A DNA stretch of 53,543 nt from Polyangiaceae bacterium (GCA_022842465.1 JALHPN010000032.1:1-53543), one strand, 5' to 3'. Positions 33,508 to 42,141 are shown, numbered from the stretch's first letter. The notes: a model not told the origin generated them from the sequence alone. A program made the numbers and translations.

Positions 33508-34569
33508 ATGGCCACGATGGTCCAGGCGATCCGGATGGCGCTCCACGTCGGGGAAGAGCGCCTCGGCGTCACAGACATCTTCGGCGAGGACGTGGGCCCG
33601 CCGCTCGGCGGCGTCTTCACGGCCACGCAGGGGCTGAAGACGACGTGGAACACGCCGCTCGACGAGCGCGGCGTCGTCGGCATGGCGATCGGCCTCGCCC
33701 TCGCGGGGCGTTGCCCCGTCGCGGAGATCCAGTTCTGCGACTACGCGTTCAACACGATCGATCTGCTCAAGATCGCCGGCAACACCTACTGGTCGTCGGG
33801 CGGCGACTGGAACGTGCCGATGGTGATGATGACGCCCGTCGGCGCCGGCATCCGCGGCAGCATCTATCACTCGCACTCCTTCGACGCGCAGGCGACGCGG
33901 ACGCCGGGCTGGAAGATCGTGATGCCGTCGACGCCGCTCGACGCGTACGGGCTCCTCCTCTCGGCGATCAAGGATCCGAACCCGGTCATGTTCCTGAAGC
34001 CGAAGGCCCTCCTCCGGACGAAGGGCCCGAAGGGCGAGGTCATCCCCGGCGAGCCGGGCGACGACAAGGCCCTCTCGAAGATGATCGACGCGCCCCTCGG
34101 CGATCGGACGAAGTGGAAGCCCGAATGGCCGAAGCTCGACGACTACTTCGTGCCGATCGGAAAAGCGAAGATCGCCCGCCCCGGCAAGCACGTCACGGTC
34201 CTCACGTACGGGCGCAACGTCCCGATGGCCGTGGCCGCCGCCGACGAGCTCGCGAGCGAGGGCGTCGACGCCGAGATCGTCGATCTGCGCTCGCTCCATC
34301 CCTACGACTGGGACGCGATCGTCTCGAGCGTCAAGAAGACGAACAAGGTCCTCTGCCTCAACGAGGACACCGAGATCACGAACTTCGGCGAGCACCTGAT
34401 CCGGCGCATCGTCGAGGAGCTCTTCTACGAGCTGCACGCGCCGCCTCGCCTGCTCGCCGGCAAGCACCTTCCCGGGATCGGCCTCGCCGACAACCTGGAG
34501 CACGCCAGCGTCCCGCAGAAGGACAGCGTCAAGGCGGCCCTCCGCGAGCTCGCGCGTCACGAGCCCTGA
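33508..34569 (+). CDS. Branched-chain 2-oxo acid dehydrogenase E1 beta subunit
   Basis: A 353-residue E1 beta that forms the active heterotetramer with the alpha subunit. Signatures: FGEDVGPPLGGVFTATQGL, NTPLDERGVVGMAIGLALAG, EIQFCDYAFNTIDLLKIAG, then IYHSHSFDAQATRTPGWKIV and LKPKALLRTKGP, and the C-terminal transketolase-type VTVLTYGRNVPMAV, AEIVDLRSLHPYDWDAI and LCLNEDTEITNFGEHL. GGVF followed later by the YHS-containing segment is the pattern of branched-chain rather than pyruvate E1 beta. The ATG is one base after the alpha stop, so the two subunits are coupled. Confidence 0.9.
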   Translation: MATMVQAIRMALHVGEERLGVTDIFGEDVGPPLGGVFTATQGLKTTWNTPLDERGVVGMAIGLALAGRCPVAEIQFCDYAFNTIDLLKIAGNTYWSSGGDWNVPMVMMTPVGAGIRGSIYHSHSFDAQATRTPGWKIVMPSTPLDAYGLLLSAIKDPNPVMFLKPKALLRTKGPKGEVIPGEPGDDKALSKMIDAPLGDRTKWKPEWPKLDDYFVPIGKAKIARPGKHVTVLTYGRNVPMAVAAADELASEGVDAEIVDLRSLHPYDWDAIVSSVKKTNKVLCLNEDTEITNFGEHLIRRIVEELFYELHAPPRLLAGKHLPGIGLADNLEHASVPQKDSVKAALRELARHEP

Positions 34570-34663
34570 CGCTGGCGGGCGCGGAGGGCTCGTCACGACA
34601 CTTGCCCTCATCGTCGCCTGCCGCGTCGCGGCGAGAACCTGGCCGACGCCCCGTGGAGGGCGA

Positions 34664-34669
34664 TAGACT
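34664..34669 (+). promoter_or_regulatory. Putative -10 element TAGACT for a leaderless transcript
   Basis: TAGACT ends six bases before the GTG at 34676. No ribosome binding site is visible in the spacer. Confidence 0.35.
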
Positions 34670-34675
34670 CTCCTC

Positions 34676-36124
34676 GTGGTCCGCCTTCGCACGTGGCTCG
34701 CCGCCGCGCTCGGCGCGTTCGGGCTAGCCGCCTGCAACGCGCTGACGGGCGCGTCCGACCTCGGCGTCGGCGACTGCGCGGACTGCCCGAAGGTCCTCCC
34801 GAGCGCCGACGGCGGGGATCCCGCGGCGTCCGGAGACGGGGGCTCCGCCGGAAGCCCCCCGCGCGGGGACGCAGGGGAAGACGTCGTCGTGCCGGGCGTG
34901 CCGGGCGGGTTCCTCGACGGCGCCTACGGCGTCGGTGGGATCTCGATCTCGAACCTCGCGAACGACGCGTTCGCGGTCGCTGCCCGCGCGGACGGGAGCG
35001 TCTACCTCGGCGGCTTCGACTCGGGACGGACGGTCGTGCTCCGCGTCCTCCCGAGCGGGATCTTCGACGACGGGTTCTCGAACGGGCGCGCGGGCGCGAG
35101 CTTCCCGCTCCGCGGGTCGGCGCTGGTCCTCGGCGCGAACGAGCGGCCGATCGTGGTCGGCTCGTTCGATCAGGCCGACGGCGACGGGAACACGATCACC
35201 TATCCGTGCGCGACGCGCTGGGACGAGAGCGGCGACGTCGACCAGGGCTTCGCCAGGAACGGCGTGCGCGTCGGCGCGGCCGGAGACCTCTACCTCGCCG
35301 CGCACGGGACCGCGGGGGGCGGCGTGCTCCTCGCCGGGCAGGACCGGAGCGCGATCTTCGCGCGGCGCTTCGCGTTCTGGCGCCTCGCCCCGAACGGCGA
35401 CTTCGACGGGACGTTCGGACAGGGGGGCAAGGGCGCGTCGTTCCGCTTCGGCAACAACGAGGACGCGCCCGTCGCCGTCACCGCGAGCGTTGGTGGCAGC
35501 GTCGCGGTCGGCGTCATGGGCGGGAACCCGAACGACATGGCGATCGCGCGCATCACCTCCGCCGGCGCGCTGGACGCGACGTTCGCCGGGACCGGGAAGG
35601 CGACGCTCTCGATCGGCACGGCGAACGACGGAGAGCGCGCGACCGCGGTCGCCGTCACGTCCGCGAACGAGGCCGTCGTCGGCGGCGAGGCACCGATGGG
35701 CAACGCGCCCGCGCGCTCGCCGGTGTTCGGCCTCGCGCGCTACGACGCGGCCGGGCAGCTCGATGCGACGTTCGGCACGGGCGGAAAGCTCACGCTCTCG
35801 TTCGCGCAGCCCGCGACGATCTACGCGTCACACGGCGACTTTCTCCGCGCGATCTTCGTCGACGGGGCAGGGCGCATCCTCGTCGTCGGCCACGCCCTGG
35901 AGCGCGTCGCGGGCGGCAAGGACGTGTCGCGCGTCGTCGTCGCTCGGCTGACGAGGAGCGGAGCGTACGACCCTCTCTTCGCCGACGCCGGCAAGCTCAC
36001 GTTCCGGTTCGACCCGGCGGCGGACGTGAGCTTCGTGTCGGCGGCGACGATCGACATGCAGGGCAGGCTCGTCGTCGTCGGACGTGCGGGCAACCGCATC
36101 GCGGTCGCGCGCATCACGCTCTGA
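34676..36124 (+). CDS. Lipoprotein with delta-60 repeats
   Basis: A 482-residue predicted lipoprotein (lipobox LAAC in MVRLRTWLAAALGAFGLAAC). After a Gly/Asp-rich linker it repeats about 55-60-residue units, each holding a variant of LARYDAAGQLDATFGTGGK: VLRVLPSGIFDDGFSNGR, FWRLAPNGDFDGTFGQGGK, IARITSAGALDATFAGTGK and VARLTRSGAYDPLFADAGK. This is the delta-60 repeat common in deltaproteobacterial secreted proteins, thought to fold as a propeller. Start is GTG at 34676, the only one that keeps the signal. It is convergent with the ParB-like gene seven bases away. Confidence 0.8.
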   Translation: MVRLRTWLAAALGAFGLAACNALTGASDLGVGDCADCPKVLPSADGGDPAASGDGGSAGSPPRGDAGEDVVVPGVPGGFLDGAYGVGGISISNLANDAFAVAARADGSVYLGGFDSGRTVVLRVLPSGIFDDGFSNGRAGASFPLRGSALVLGANERPIVVGSFDQADGDGNTITYPCATRWDESGDVDQGFARNGVRVGAAGDLYLAAHGTAGGGVLLAGQDRSAIFARRFAFWRLAPNGDFDGTFGQGGKGASFRFGNNEDAPVAVTASVGGSVAVGVMGGNPNDMAIARITSAGALDATFAGTGKATLSIGTANDGERATAVAVTSANEAVVGGEAPMGNAPARSPVFGLARYDAAGQLDATFGTGGKLTLSFAQPATIYASHGDFLRAIFVDGAGRILVVGHALERVAGGKDVSRVVVARLTRSGAYDPLFADAGKLTFRFDPAADVSFVSAATIDMQGRLVVVGRAGNRIAVARITL

Positions 36125-36131
36125 GTCGGGC

Positions 36132-37157
36132 TCAGGCCTCTTCGTCCGGGACGCCGCCGCCCATCCGAGCCAGGTCCTCCTGGCGGACCTTCGCGACGTC
36201 CATCTTCGCGGCGCGATCGCGCATCTGGGTCAGGACCTTGTCCGCCGGCGGAAGGTCTCCCTTGATCCACCGGAGCGGGTTGATGCGCGCGACGACGAAC
36301 GAGCGCAGGTACGGGCTGACGAGCCCCTTCTCGCGGAGACGCTGGACGGCGGTGGCGACCTTCTCCTCGACCTCGAGGGTCAGCGCGGCGAGGCGCTCGT
36401 GCTCGGCGATCGCTTCCCCGATCGGCGCTTCGGTGAAGGTCTCGAGCCGCCTGAGGACGGGGTGGTACGCGCCGCCCGCGAAGCGCGGATTCTTCTCGTA
36501 GCAGGCGCCGAGCGTCACGAGCGCGGGGTCCTCGAGGTAGAAGGCGAAGCCGGACTCGGGGCGCACGGGGTCCTCCTCGAGGAGCCCGCGGTAGATGCGG
36601 ATGACCTCGAGAGCGCGCTCCTTCAGGTTGTGCGCCTTCTCCGTGTTGAGGGCGAGGATCTGCCACGCGACCTCGCGAGAAGGCACGAGGAGCATGGTGA
36701 TGGCCTTCGCACCGAGGCGACGCATGGCCTCGAGGCGATGCCGTCCGTTCGGGGTCCAGAAGGCCGGGCCGCCGGGCTCCGACTTCCCGCCGGCGTGCTT
36801 CGGCGCGGTGATCGCGACGATCGGGTCGAGGAAGCGGCCCGTCTTCTGGATGACGTCGGCGAGGCGCTTGTGGTGCGCTTCGCTCAGATCGCGCTGGAAC
36901 GGCGTCGGCTCGACGCGGTCGATCGGCACGACGGCGAGGACGAGCGCGTGTCCGCCGAGGGGGTCCTTGTAGCGGCCGACGACGGTCCCGCCCTCCGCCT
37001 CGACGACGGACTCGAGCCGTGTGAGCGCCTCGTCCGGCGCGTCGATCCGGCACGCGGAGGGATCGAGCCCGGCCGAGGCGGCCTTTTGCTTGCGGACCGT
37101 TCGCTTCTTCGCGGGGAGGCTCTTCGATCCCGCGGCGCGCTTCTTCGTGGCGGCCAT
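36132..37157 (-). CDS. Orphan ParB-like nuclease/CTPase domain protein
   Basis: A 341-residue protein with a Lys/Arg-rich N-terminal tail (KKRAAGSKSLPAKKRTVRKQ) and a ParB-type N-terminal domain at about residues 70-190. Box I is VEPTPFQRDLSEAHHKRLAD, and box II is NGRHRLEAMRRLGA, which keeps the GxxRxxA pattern of the CTP-binding site. A helical C-terminal part follows with no clear ParB dimerization domain, so it is not a standard chromosome-partition ParB. No parA is in the window. The tail could hold DNA electrostatically. ATG at 37157, with TAGAAC seven bases upstream. Confidence 0.75.
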   Translation of the reverse strand: MAATKKRAAGSKSLPAKKRTVRKQKAASAGLDPSACRIDAPDEALTRLESVVEAEGGTVVGRYKDPLGGHALVLAVVPIDRVEPTPFQRDLSEAHHKRLADVIQKTGRFLDPIVAITAPKHAGGKSEPGGPAFWTPNGRHRLEAMRRLGAKAITMLLVPSREVAWQILALNTEKAHNLKERALEVIRIYRGLLEEDPVRPESGFAFYLEDPALVTLGACYEKNPRFAGGAYHPVLRRLETFTEAPIGEAIAEHERLAALTLEVEEKVATAVQRLREKGLVSPYLRSFVVARINPLRWIKGDLPPADKVLTQMRDRAAKMDVAKVRQEDLARMGGGVPDEEA

Positions 37158-37253
37158 GGCCGCCGTTCTACCACGCCCGCTTTACCTTTCTTTACGGCGA
37201 AACCGCGCGATCACGAGGGGGCTCCGTGGCATCGAGCAGGGGTGAGGTGAAGG

Positions 37254-37793
37254 ATGGCGCTCTGCTCGTTCGGTGTGGCGGCCGGTCTCGTCGGCCTGGT
37301 GATGGTGGCGAAGGTCGCGCGGAGAATCGCGCTCCACAGGGGCCTGTCCCCGCGCGAGCGGGGGCACCGCTTCGGCCCCCTCGGGAGACACGGTGGGATC
37401 GGCCGGAGCATGTGGCTCCGCGCGCTCTTCCACCGTCTCGACACGACGCCGGGGCAGGAGCGTGAGATTCGCGCGGCGCTCGAGGAGCTCGCGCTCCTCG
37501 TCAAGGACGCCGGCTCGCAGGCGCGACGCTCCACGGTCCACCTCGCCGCCGCGGTGAGCGGCGAGGGGTTCGACGACGCGGAGCTCGAGAAGACGAGCGC
37601 GCGGATCGATGCGTCGGTCGCGCAGATGAAGGACGCGATGCGGAGCGCGCTCGCGAGGATCCACGGCGCGCTCGACGACCGGCAGCGCCGCCGCTTCGCC
37701 GCCGTCCTCGCCTACGGGTTCCGGGGCTCGTACGGCCGCGAGGTAGGCACCGAGAAAGCCGGCCCGTACCGTTCGTCCGACGTCGAGATGTGA
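37254..37793 (+). CDS. Membrane-anchored helical protein with Spy/CpxP-like repeats
   Basis: A 179-residue protein. MALCSFGVAAGLVGLVMVAK is a signal anchor. The rest is helical and polar, with LDTTPGQEREIRAALEELAL and LDDRQRRRFAAVLAYGF, two copies of the L-T/D-xxQ pattern seen in Spy, CpxP and CnrR-like metal or stress sensors. Function unproved. The ATG at 37254 has GAGGTGAAGG upstream. It is 33 or more bases before the PilZ gene on the same strand, with an optional GTGA overlap, and lies divergently from the ParB-like gene. Confidence 0.55.
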   Translation: MALCSFGVAAGLVGLVMVAKVARRIALHRGLSPRERGHRFGPLGRHGGIGRSMWLRALFHRLDTTPGQEREIRAALEELALLVKDAGSQARRSTVHLAAAVSGEGFDDAELEKTSARIDASVAQMKDAMRSALARIHGALDDRQRRRFAAVLAYGFRGSYGREVGTEKAGPYRSSDVEM

Positions 37794-37849
37794 CGGGGCA
37801 TGACGACGCGCCTTCCCGACCGACCGGGGAACGTGCGAACATCCGCCCG

Positions 37850-38197
37850 ATGAGCAACGCCGAGCGCCGGCGCCACGTGCGCGTCAAGCCCACCGCCGAT
37901 CTCCCCGCGCGCGTCGCGCTGGGCGTGGAGAGCCTCGTGCGCGAGACGGCGGAGGTGCACGACGTGAGCGTGGGGGGCCTCGCGCTCGGCTCGAAGCAGC
38001 TCGCGAGCGCGCCGCGCGGCGACACGATCCTCCTCGAGCTCATGCTCGGCACGTACGGCGACCATCGCGTCGACGTCGCGATCCGCTGGACGGCCGGGGA
38101 GATGGTCGGCGTCGAGCTCGTGGACCCGAAGCCCGACGCGGCCCAGGCGATCTCGCGCTACGTATCCGAGCTCCTCGAGCGCGGCAACGCCAGCTGA
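37850..38197 (+). CDS. PilZ domain protein, c-di-GMP receptor candidate
   Basis: A 115-residue protein made almost entirely of a PilZ domain. The two ligand motifs are present: [10 protein letters not shown] (RxxxR) near the start and VHDVSVGGLALG (D/NxSxxG) about 35 residues later. It may therefore bind cyclic di-GMP and change motility, polysaccharide or secretion. A GTG at 37790, overlapping the stop of the preceding gene, would add 20 residues; the ATG at 37850 places the RxxxR motif at residues 7-12, as is usual for small PilZ proteins. I cannot decide between them. Confidence 0.8.
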   Translation: MSNAERRRHVRVKPTADLPARVALGVESLVRETAEVHDVSVGGLALGSKQLASAPRGDTILLELMLGTYGDHRVDVAIRWTAGEMVGVELVDPKPDAAQAISRYVSELLERGNAS

Positions 38198-38229
38198 CGG
38201 AAGCCCGGCCCTCCGGCCATCGGGAGGGC

Positions 38230-38790
38230 ATGAAGAAGAAGCGCCCCTCCGCGCTCGTCCTCGCGCTCCTCTCGGGCGCGTGCGGTGGACGCATCGCCGA
38301 AGCTCCCGGAGAGGGCTCGGCGCCGTCGGTCGACGACGGCGCGACGTCGGGTGAGGCCTTCGGCGCCGAGTCTCGCGGGGCCGGGGAGGACGCGTTCGCG
38401 TACGCGCGGGAGGCGTGCGCGGCGCGAGAGCCGTTCACGGCCGTCGTCGCGCCGTCTCCCGTGGCGCTCCAGGGCTCGCTCTCGGGGCGGTGGGTGGTCT
38501 GTCCGGAGTCGCAGCCCTTGCCCGATCCGCTCTTCGGCAACGCGGCGTACGTCGGCATCCAGCTCTCGGAGCTCACCGGCGCGCACCCGCTCCTCGCCGA
38601 CGGAGCCTCGGTGATCGCCCAGCCGGCGGCCTACGGGTGGACGATGACGAGCGCCACCTCGTTCGAGCTCGTGCGGGGGCGAGGGAGGTCACTCGCCTAC
38701 GACGTCGTGCTCGGCGCGGACGGGCGGTCTTTGGTCCTCTCCCGGGGCGATCTCGGCGACACACCGTACGCGCTCGCGCGTCTCCGCTGA
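38230..38790 (+). CDS. Small lipoprotein of unknown function
   Basis: A 186-residue predicted lipoprotein with the short signal MKKKRPSALVLALLSGACGG, in which SGAC is the lipobox. A low-complexity acidic linker precedes a domain with two Cys (REACAAREPF, WVVCPESQPL) that may pair. I see no family match. It is preceded by GGGAGGG just before the ATG. It converges on the metallopeptidase gene with a two-base gap. Confidence 0.6.
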   Translation: MKKKRPSALVLALLSGACGGRIAEAPGEGSAPSVDDGATSGEAFGAESRGAGEDAFAYAREACAAREPFTAVVAPSPVALQGSLSGRWVVCPESQPLPDPLFGNAAYVGIQLSELTGAHPLLADGASVIAQPAAYGWTMTSATSFELVRGRGRSLAYDVVLGADGRSLVLSRGDLGDTPYALARLR

Positions 38791-38792
38791 GG

Positions 38793-39596
38793 TCAACGCG
38801 CCGTCGGGAGGACCGCTCCGGCGGCGGGATCGAGCGCGGCGAGCCGCCGCGCGAGCTCCGCGCGCTTCGCGGCGAGGACGGCGTCGGACGACGCGCGCGC
38901 GTCGAGCTCGCGCGCACGCGCCATCGCGAAGGCGAACGTCTCGGCCTTGTCCTCCTCGACCGCGCTGGTCGCGTACGCCGAGACGAAGCCGGGGAGGTCG
39001 GGCGCCGCCCTCGCGGCCCACGTCCCACGCAGCGTGCGCCCGCCCGAGCCGTACGCGACTCCGTCGGCGTTCAACGCAGACCACGCCGGGTCTGGCGCCA
39101 GCCGACCGTCGTCGGCGAGGTCCACGAAATGGAAGAACTCGTGGTGAACGGTGCGCACGAGGTCGAGCTCCTCGGCGTCGACGTCGAGCAAGAGGAGCCC
39201 TCCGACGTTCGGTAGCGACGGGATCGCCCGATCGTTCTCGGTGAGGTCGCTCGCGAGGACGATGCCTGCGAGGTGCACGCGGCGGACGAGCGAACGCGGG
39301 TAACGCCCGAGCTCCCGGGCGAGAATCTGCGCGGCGCGACGGGCGTGGGCCGCCTCGGGGGGGGCCCCGCGGAGAGGACCGTTGCCGAGGCCGACCTCGA
39401 ATCCCCGCGTCGCCTCGAGGAGCGCGACGTCCGCGCCCGTCCGGCCCCGGAGCACGAAGCCGAAGCGCTCGGCGTCGGAGGGGATCGGCGGGGGCGCCGC
39501 CTCGTCGTGGCCGGCGGCGCTGCGCGCGAAGGCGCCGATCGACCCGGCGACCACGCACGCGACCACCACGAAGATCGACGACGCCGAGACGCGCAT
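38793..39596 (-). CDS. Putative HExxH zinc metallopeptidase, secreted
   Basis: A 267-residue protein with an uncleaved or cleaved signal (MRVSASSIFVVVACVVAGSI, then GAFA) followed by a gluzincin-like active site: HEFFH at 152-156 in VHHEFFHFVDL, and a downstream acidic segment AVEEDKAETFAFA at 212-224 that could supply the third zinc ligand. The stretch GIVLASDLTENDRAIPSLPN precedes the site. This order resembles the lethal-factor-like putative zinc-binding metallopeptidases. The substrate is unknown. The ATG at 39596 has TACGCT ten bases upstream. Confidence 0.65.
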   Translation of the reverse strand: MRVSASSIFVVVACVVAGSIGAFARSAAGHDEAAPPPIPSDAERFGFVLRGRTGADVALLEATRGFEVGLGNGPLRGAPPEAAHARRAAQILARELGRYPRSLVRRVHLAGIVLASDLTENDRAIPSLPNVGGLLLLDVDAEELDLVRTVHHEFFHFVDLADDGRLAPDPAWSALNADGVAYGSGGRTLRGTWAARAAPDLPGFVSAYATSAVEEDKAETFAFAMARARELDARASSDAVLAAKRAELARRLAALDPAAGAVLPTAR

Positions 39597-39655
39597 GCCC
39601 CTGTCGAGCGTAGCGCAGCCCAGGCGCGCGCGGGATCGACTAGGCTCCGGTCGGC

Positions 39656-39985
39656 ATGGCGAAGAGGTCCCGGACGGAGCGGCGTGAACGTGAGCGCGAG
39701 GCGGTGAAGCTCGCCCGCGCGCGCGTGAAGCTCGCGGAGCTCGAACCGGGGGGAGCGGCGGACCGGCCGATCGAGGTCGCGAGCGCGTCGGTCATCGAGC
39801 CCCACGCCACGTCGATGCCGTGCGCGGCGTGCGGCGCGACATCGCTCCGCGTCGACGAGCACGTCGCCGTCACCCTCGGGGAGGGGACGGACGCGCGGCG
39901 GCTCCGCGTCGTGCGCGCGAGGTGCGCGGCGTGTGGGCATCGACGCGACGTGTACTTCCGGATCGGGACGACGCTCGCGAACTGA
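39656..39985 (+). CDS. Hypothetical zinc-ribbon protein
   Basis: A 109-residue basic protein. The N-terminal 40 residues are helical and charged (RTERREREREAVKLARARVK). The C-terminal half has two CxxC pairs 33-37 residues apart (PCAACGATS and RCAACGHRR), as in zinc ribbons. It may bind nucleic acid. The ATG at 39656 is nine bases downstream of TAGGCT, and no ribosome binding site is visible. It lies 59 bases from the start of the divergent metallopeptidase gene. Confidence 0.6.
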   Translation: MAKRSRTERREREREAVKLARARVKLAELEPGGAADRPIEVASASVIEPHATSMPCAACGATSLRVDEHVAVTLGEGTDARRLRVVRARCAACGHRRDVYFRIGTTLAN

Positions 39986-40110
39986 GACGTCGTCCGTTAT
40001 CGTCGGAGCGTGGTGGAGCGCGCACCGAGGGCTCTCGCGGGGACCTTCGCGTCGGCGCCACGCCGTCCGCGGGCTGCTTCCTCGTCGACGACGTCGAGTT
40101 GGTCCAGCTG

Positions 40111-40130
40111 CCCTGACGGTTCCGTCAGGG
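40111..40130. repeat. 20-base inverted repeat overlapping a stop codon
   Basis: CCCTGACGG, TT, CCGTCAGGG is a perfect 9-base stem. It spans the TGA of the kinase-like gene at 40125-40127. No T tract follows on either strand, so it is not a standard terminator, but it could block ribosomes or stabilise the mRNA. Confidence 0.6.
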
Positions 40131-41186
40131 AAAGGCGAGCGTCTCGGCTTCGCCGATCTTCGCGATCTTCGCGTCGATGACGTCGAGGGCTGCCCGCCGT
40201 CGCGCTCCGACGAGCGCACGGACCCTCGCGTCGAGCAGCGGGACGCCCGGGCGCTCCTCGCCGAGGGCCGCGCCGAGCGCGTCGTCGTCGAGCGCGCGGA
40301 GGCTCGCGACGAACCGTCGCGAGAACCGATCGACGCTCGCGAGGAGGCGCTCGTTCCGCGCGAGGGCATCCTTCGGCGCGCGTTCGAAGAACGCGCCGTC
40401 GTTGTCGAGGAAGAGGATCCTGCGCGGCTCGGTCACGTAGCCGACGTTGCCGCCGCTCCAGCGATCCCAGTTCCCGGAGAGCGCGTCGAACACGACGAGC
40501 GTGCTCACCTGGGCCGCGAGGTCCCGCTGGACCTCGGCCGTGGCGCCGGCGAGCTTGCCGAGCGCGCCGGCGTCGTCGTCGGCGAACACGTGATCCCGCG
40601 CGAGCCACGACCGCCATCGCGAGGCGAGCGGCTCGGCCTCGAGGGGCAGGATCTCGAGGCGATCGACCCACGGGATCAGGGCGCCGTGGACCCGCGCGCC
40701 GTCACCGAGGACCTCCTCGGCGAACAGCTTTCCCGCCGGCGTGTCCTCGCCTCCGAGCACGGCCGCGAGCTCCGCGCGCGGAAACGAGCGAGGCAGCGCG
40801 GGCGGGACGTTCGCGATCCCGAGCGCCACGGCGAGCCGGTACGCCGCGATCTCGCCCTTGTACCGGCTCGGACCGCGGCGAGAGTGGGGCTTCCACGCGG
40901 CCTTCTTCCCGGAGCCGAGCTCGAGCTTGAAGACGACCGACGTGTGCCCGATGCTCTTCGCCGCCTTCGGCGGCGCCTCGAGCCAGGGCTCGGGGTCGAA
41001 GGGGGCGGGGAGCGGAGCGGCGGCTCGCGACGGGGCGGCCGTCGCCACCGCGGAGCCGAGCGGAGGAGGCGCGGGCGCCGCGGCCGAGCTCGCGACGGGC
41101 GAAGGCTCCGGCTTCGTCGGCGTCTGGCAGCCCGCGGCCGTCACCAGGGCGACGAGCCAGGCGAGGCCCTCAGCTCGCGGCGACAC
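40125..41186 (-). CDS. FAM20C-like secreted kinase domain lipoprotein
   Basis: A 353-residue predicted lipoprotein (lipobox AAGC at residue 20), with a long Pro/Ala/Ser linker and then a kinase-like domain. The features match the FAM20C/four-jointed family: a nucleotide-binding Lys in AAWKPHSRRG (residue 99), the KGEIAAYRLAVALGIANVPP segment at 110-129 with its Glu112, a catalytic Asp in LSGNWDRWSGGN (Asp241), and a metal-binding Asp in LFLDNDGAF (Asp261). FAM20C keeps the corresponding GNMDR and LDNG motifs, as I recall. Thus an active extracytoplasmic kinase is plausible. It overlaps the hydrolase gene by 17 bases. A GTG at 41186 gives the signal peptide. Confidence 0.7.
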   Translation of the reverse strand: MSPRAEGLAWLVALVTAAGCQTPTKPEPSPVASSAAAPAPPPLGSAVATAAPSRAAAPLPAPFDPEPWLEAPPKAAKSIGHTSVVFKLELGSGKKAAWKPHSRRGPSRYKGEIAAYRLAVALGIANVPPALPRSFPRAELAAVLGGEDTPAGKLFAEEVLGDGARVHGALIPWVDRLEILPLEAEPLASRWRSWLARDHVFADDDAGALGKLAGATAEVQRDLAAQVSTLVVFDALSGNWDRWSGGNVGYVTEPRRILFLDNDGAFFERAPKDALARNERLLASVDRFSRRFVASLRALDDDALGAALGEERPGVPLLDARVRALVGARRRAALDVIDAKIAKIGEAETLAFP

Positions 41187-42093
41187 GCTCGAGGAAGCTC
41201 GTCACGCGTGCGCGGACGAGCTCGGGCTGCTCGATGGGCGCCACGTGGGAGCCGCCCTTCAACGTGAGGAGCTCGGCGCCAGGGATCGACTCCGCCATGT
41301 GCTCGGAGAGCGAGCCGGGCGTGAAGGTGTCCTTCTCGCCGGCGATGATGAGCACGGGCACGTTCACCTTCGCGAGGTAGTCCTCCCCGCTGTGGTCCCC
41401 GGCAGCGCGCAACATGCGGAGGAACATGGGAAAGTCCACGTGCGTCATGTGCTTGAGGTACGGGAGCAGGTCGTCCCGCCGCACGTTCTCCGGGTCGACG
41501 TCGCGCGCCAGGAGGGCTGCGCGCAGCGCGACCTCCGGCGGAATGCGCGACCAGAGCGCGCGGACGAGGTCCGGCTGCTTGTCGACGATGTCCATGACCT
41601 TCGGGAGCAGAAGGTCGAGGATCGGCATCCCGCGGAAGGAATGCGTCACCTTCCCGTAGCTGCCGCACACGAGCACGAGACCACGGACACGCTCCGGGAA
41701 GAGGTGCCAGGTCTCGAGGGCCACTTGGGTCCCCATCGAGTGTCCGAAGATCACGCTGGGGGGATCGCCGAGGTGCTTTCGTACCGCCATCAGGTCCCGC
41801 GCATGCGCGGGGATGTCGATCCGCGAGCTGTCCACGGGCGTTCCGCTCCGCCCATGACCTCGGTAATGCCAGTGAGCGACGTCGCAGGCCTCGGCGACGT
41901 CGCTCCACAGGTACTTCCAGATGAAGCCGTCACACAGGATCCCGTCGCAGAAGATCGCGCGGAGATCCGGCTGGCTCGCGAACGGCTCGGGAGCGGCTAG
42001 CCCCTCCGCGCGCCAGCGCGCCGGCATGGTGCGGAGGAAGAGTCGTGTCCCATCCTCCGCCGTGACGGTTCCGTGCACCTCGTGCGGGTCCAC
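41170..42093 (-). CDS. Alpha/beta hydrolase
   Basis: A 307-residue alpha/beta-hydrolase fold protein, probably cytoplasmic. The nucleophile elbow is GHSMG (in SVIFGHSMGTQVALETW), the acid is Asp in LIIAGEKDTFTPG and the His is in LKGGSHVAPIEQPEL, all in the expected order. RGHGRSGTPVDSS is the usual loop before the elbow. The substrate is not clear; esters or lactones are likely. It is the middle gene of an operon with a ribbon-helix-helix protein upstream and the kinase-like gene downstream. Start is GTG at 42093. Confidence 0.8.
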   Translation of the reverse strand: MDPHEVHGTVTAEDGTRLFLRTMPARWRAEGLAAPEPFASQPDLRAIFCDGILCDGFIWKYLWSDVAEACDVAHWHYRGHGRSGTPVDSSRIDIPAHARDLMAVRKHLGDPPSVIFGHSMGTQVALETWHLFPERVRGLVLVCGSYGKVTHSFRGMPILDLLLPKVMDIVDKQPDLVRALWSRIPPEVALRAALLARDVDPENVRRDDLLPYLKHMTHVDFPMFLRMLRAAGDHSGEDYLAKVNVPVLIIAGEKDTFTPGSLSEHMAESIPGAELLTLKGGSHVAPIEQPELVRARVTSFLERVAAS

Positions 42094-42141
42094 GGCACCC
42101 GGCGGCGGCAGGGAGGGGGGACGAGCGCTCTCCGTCAGGGC

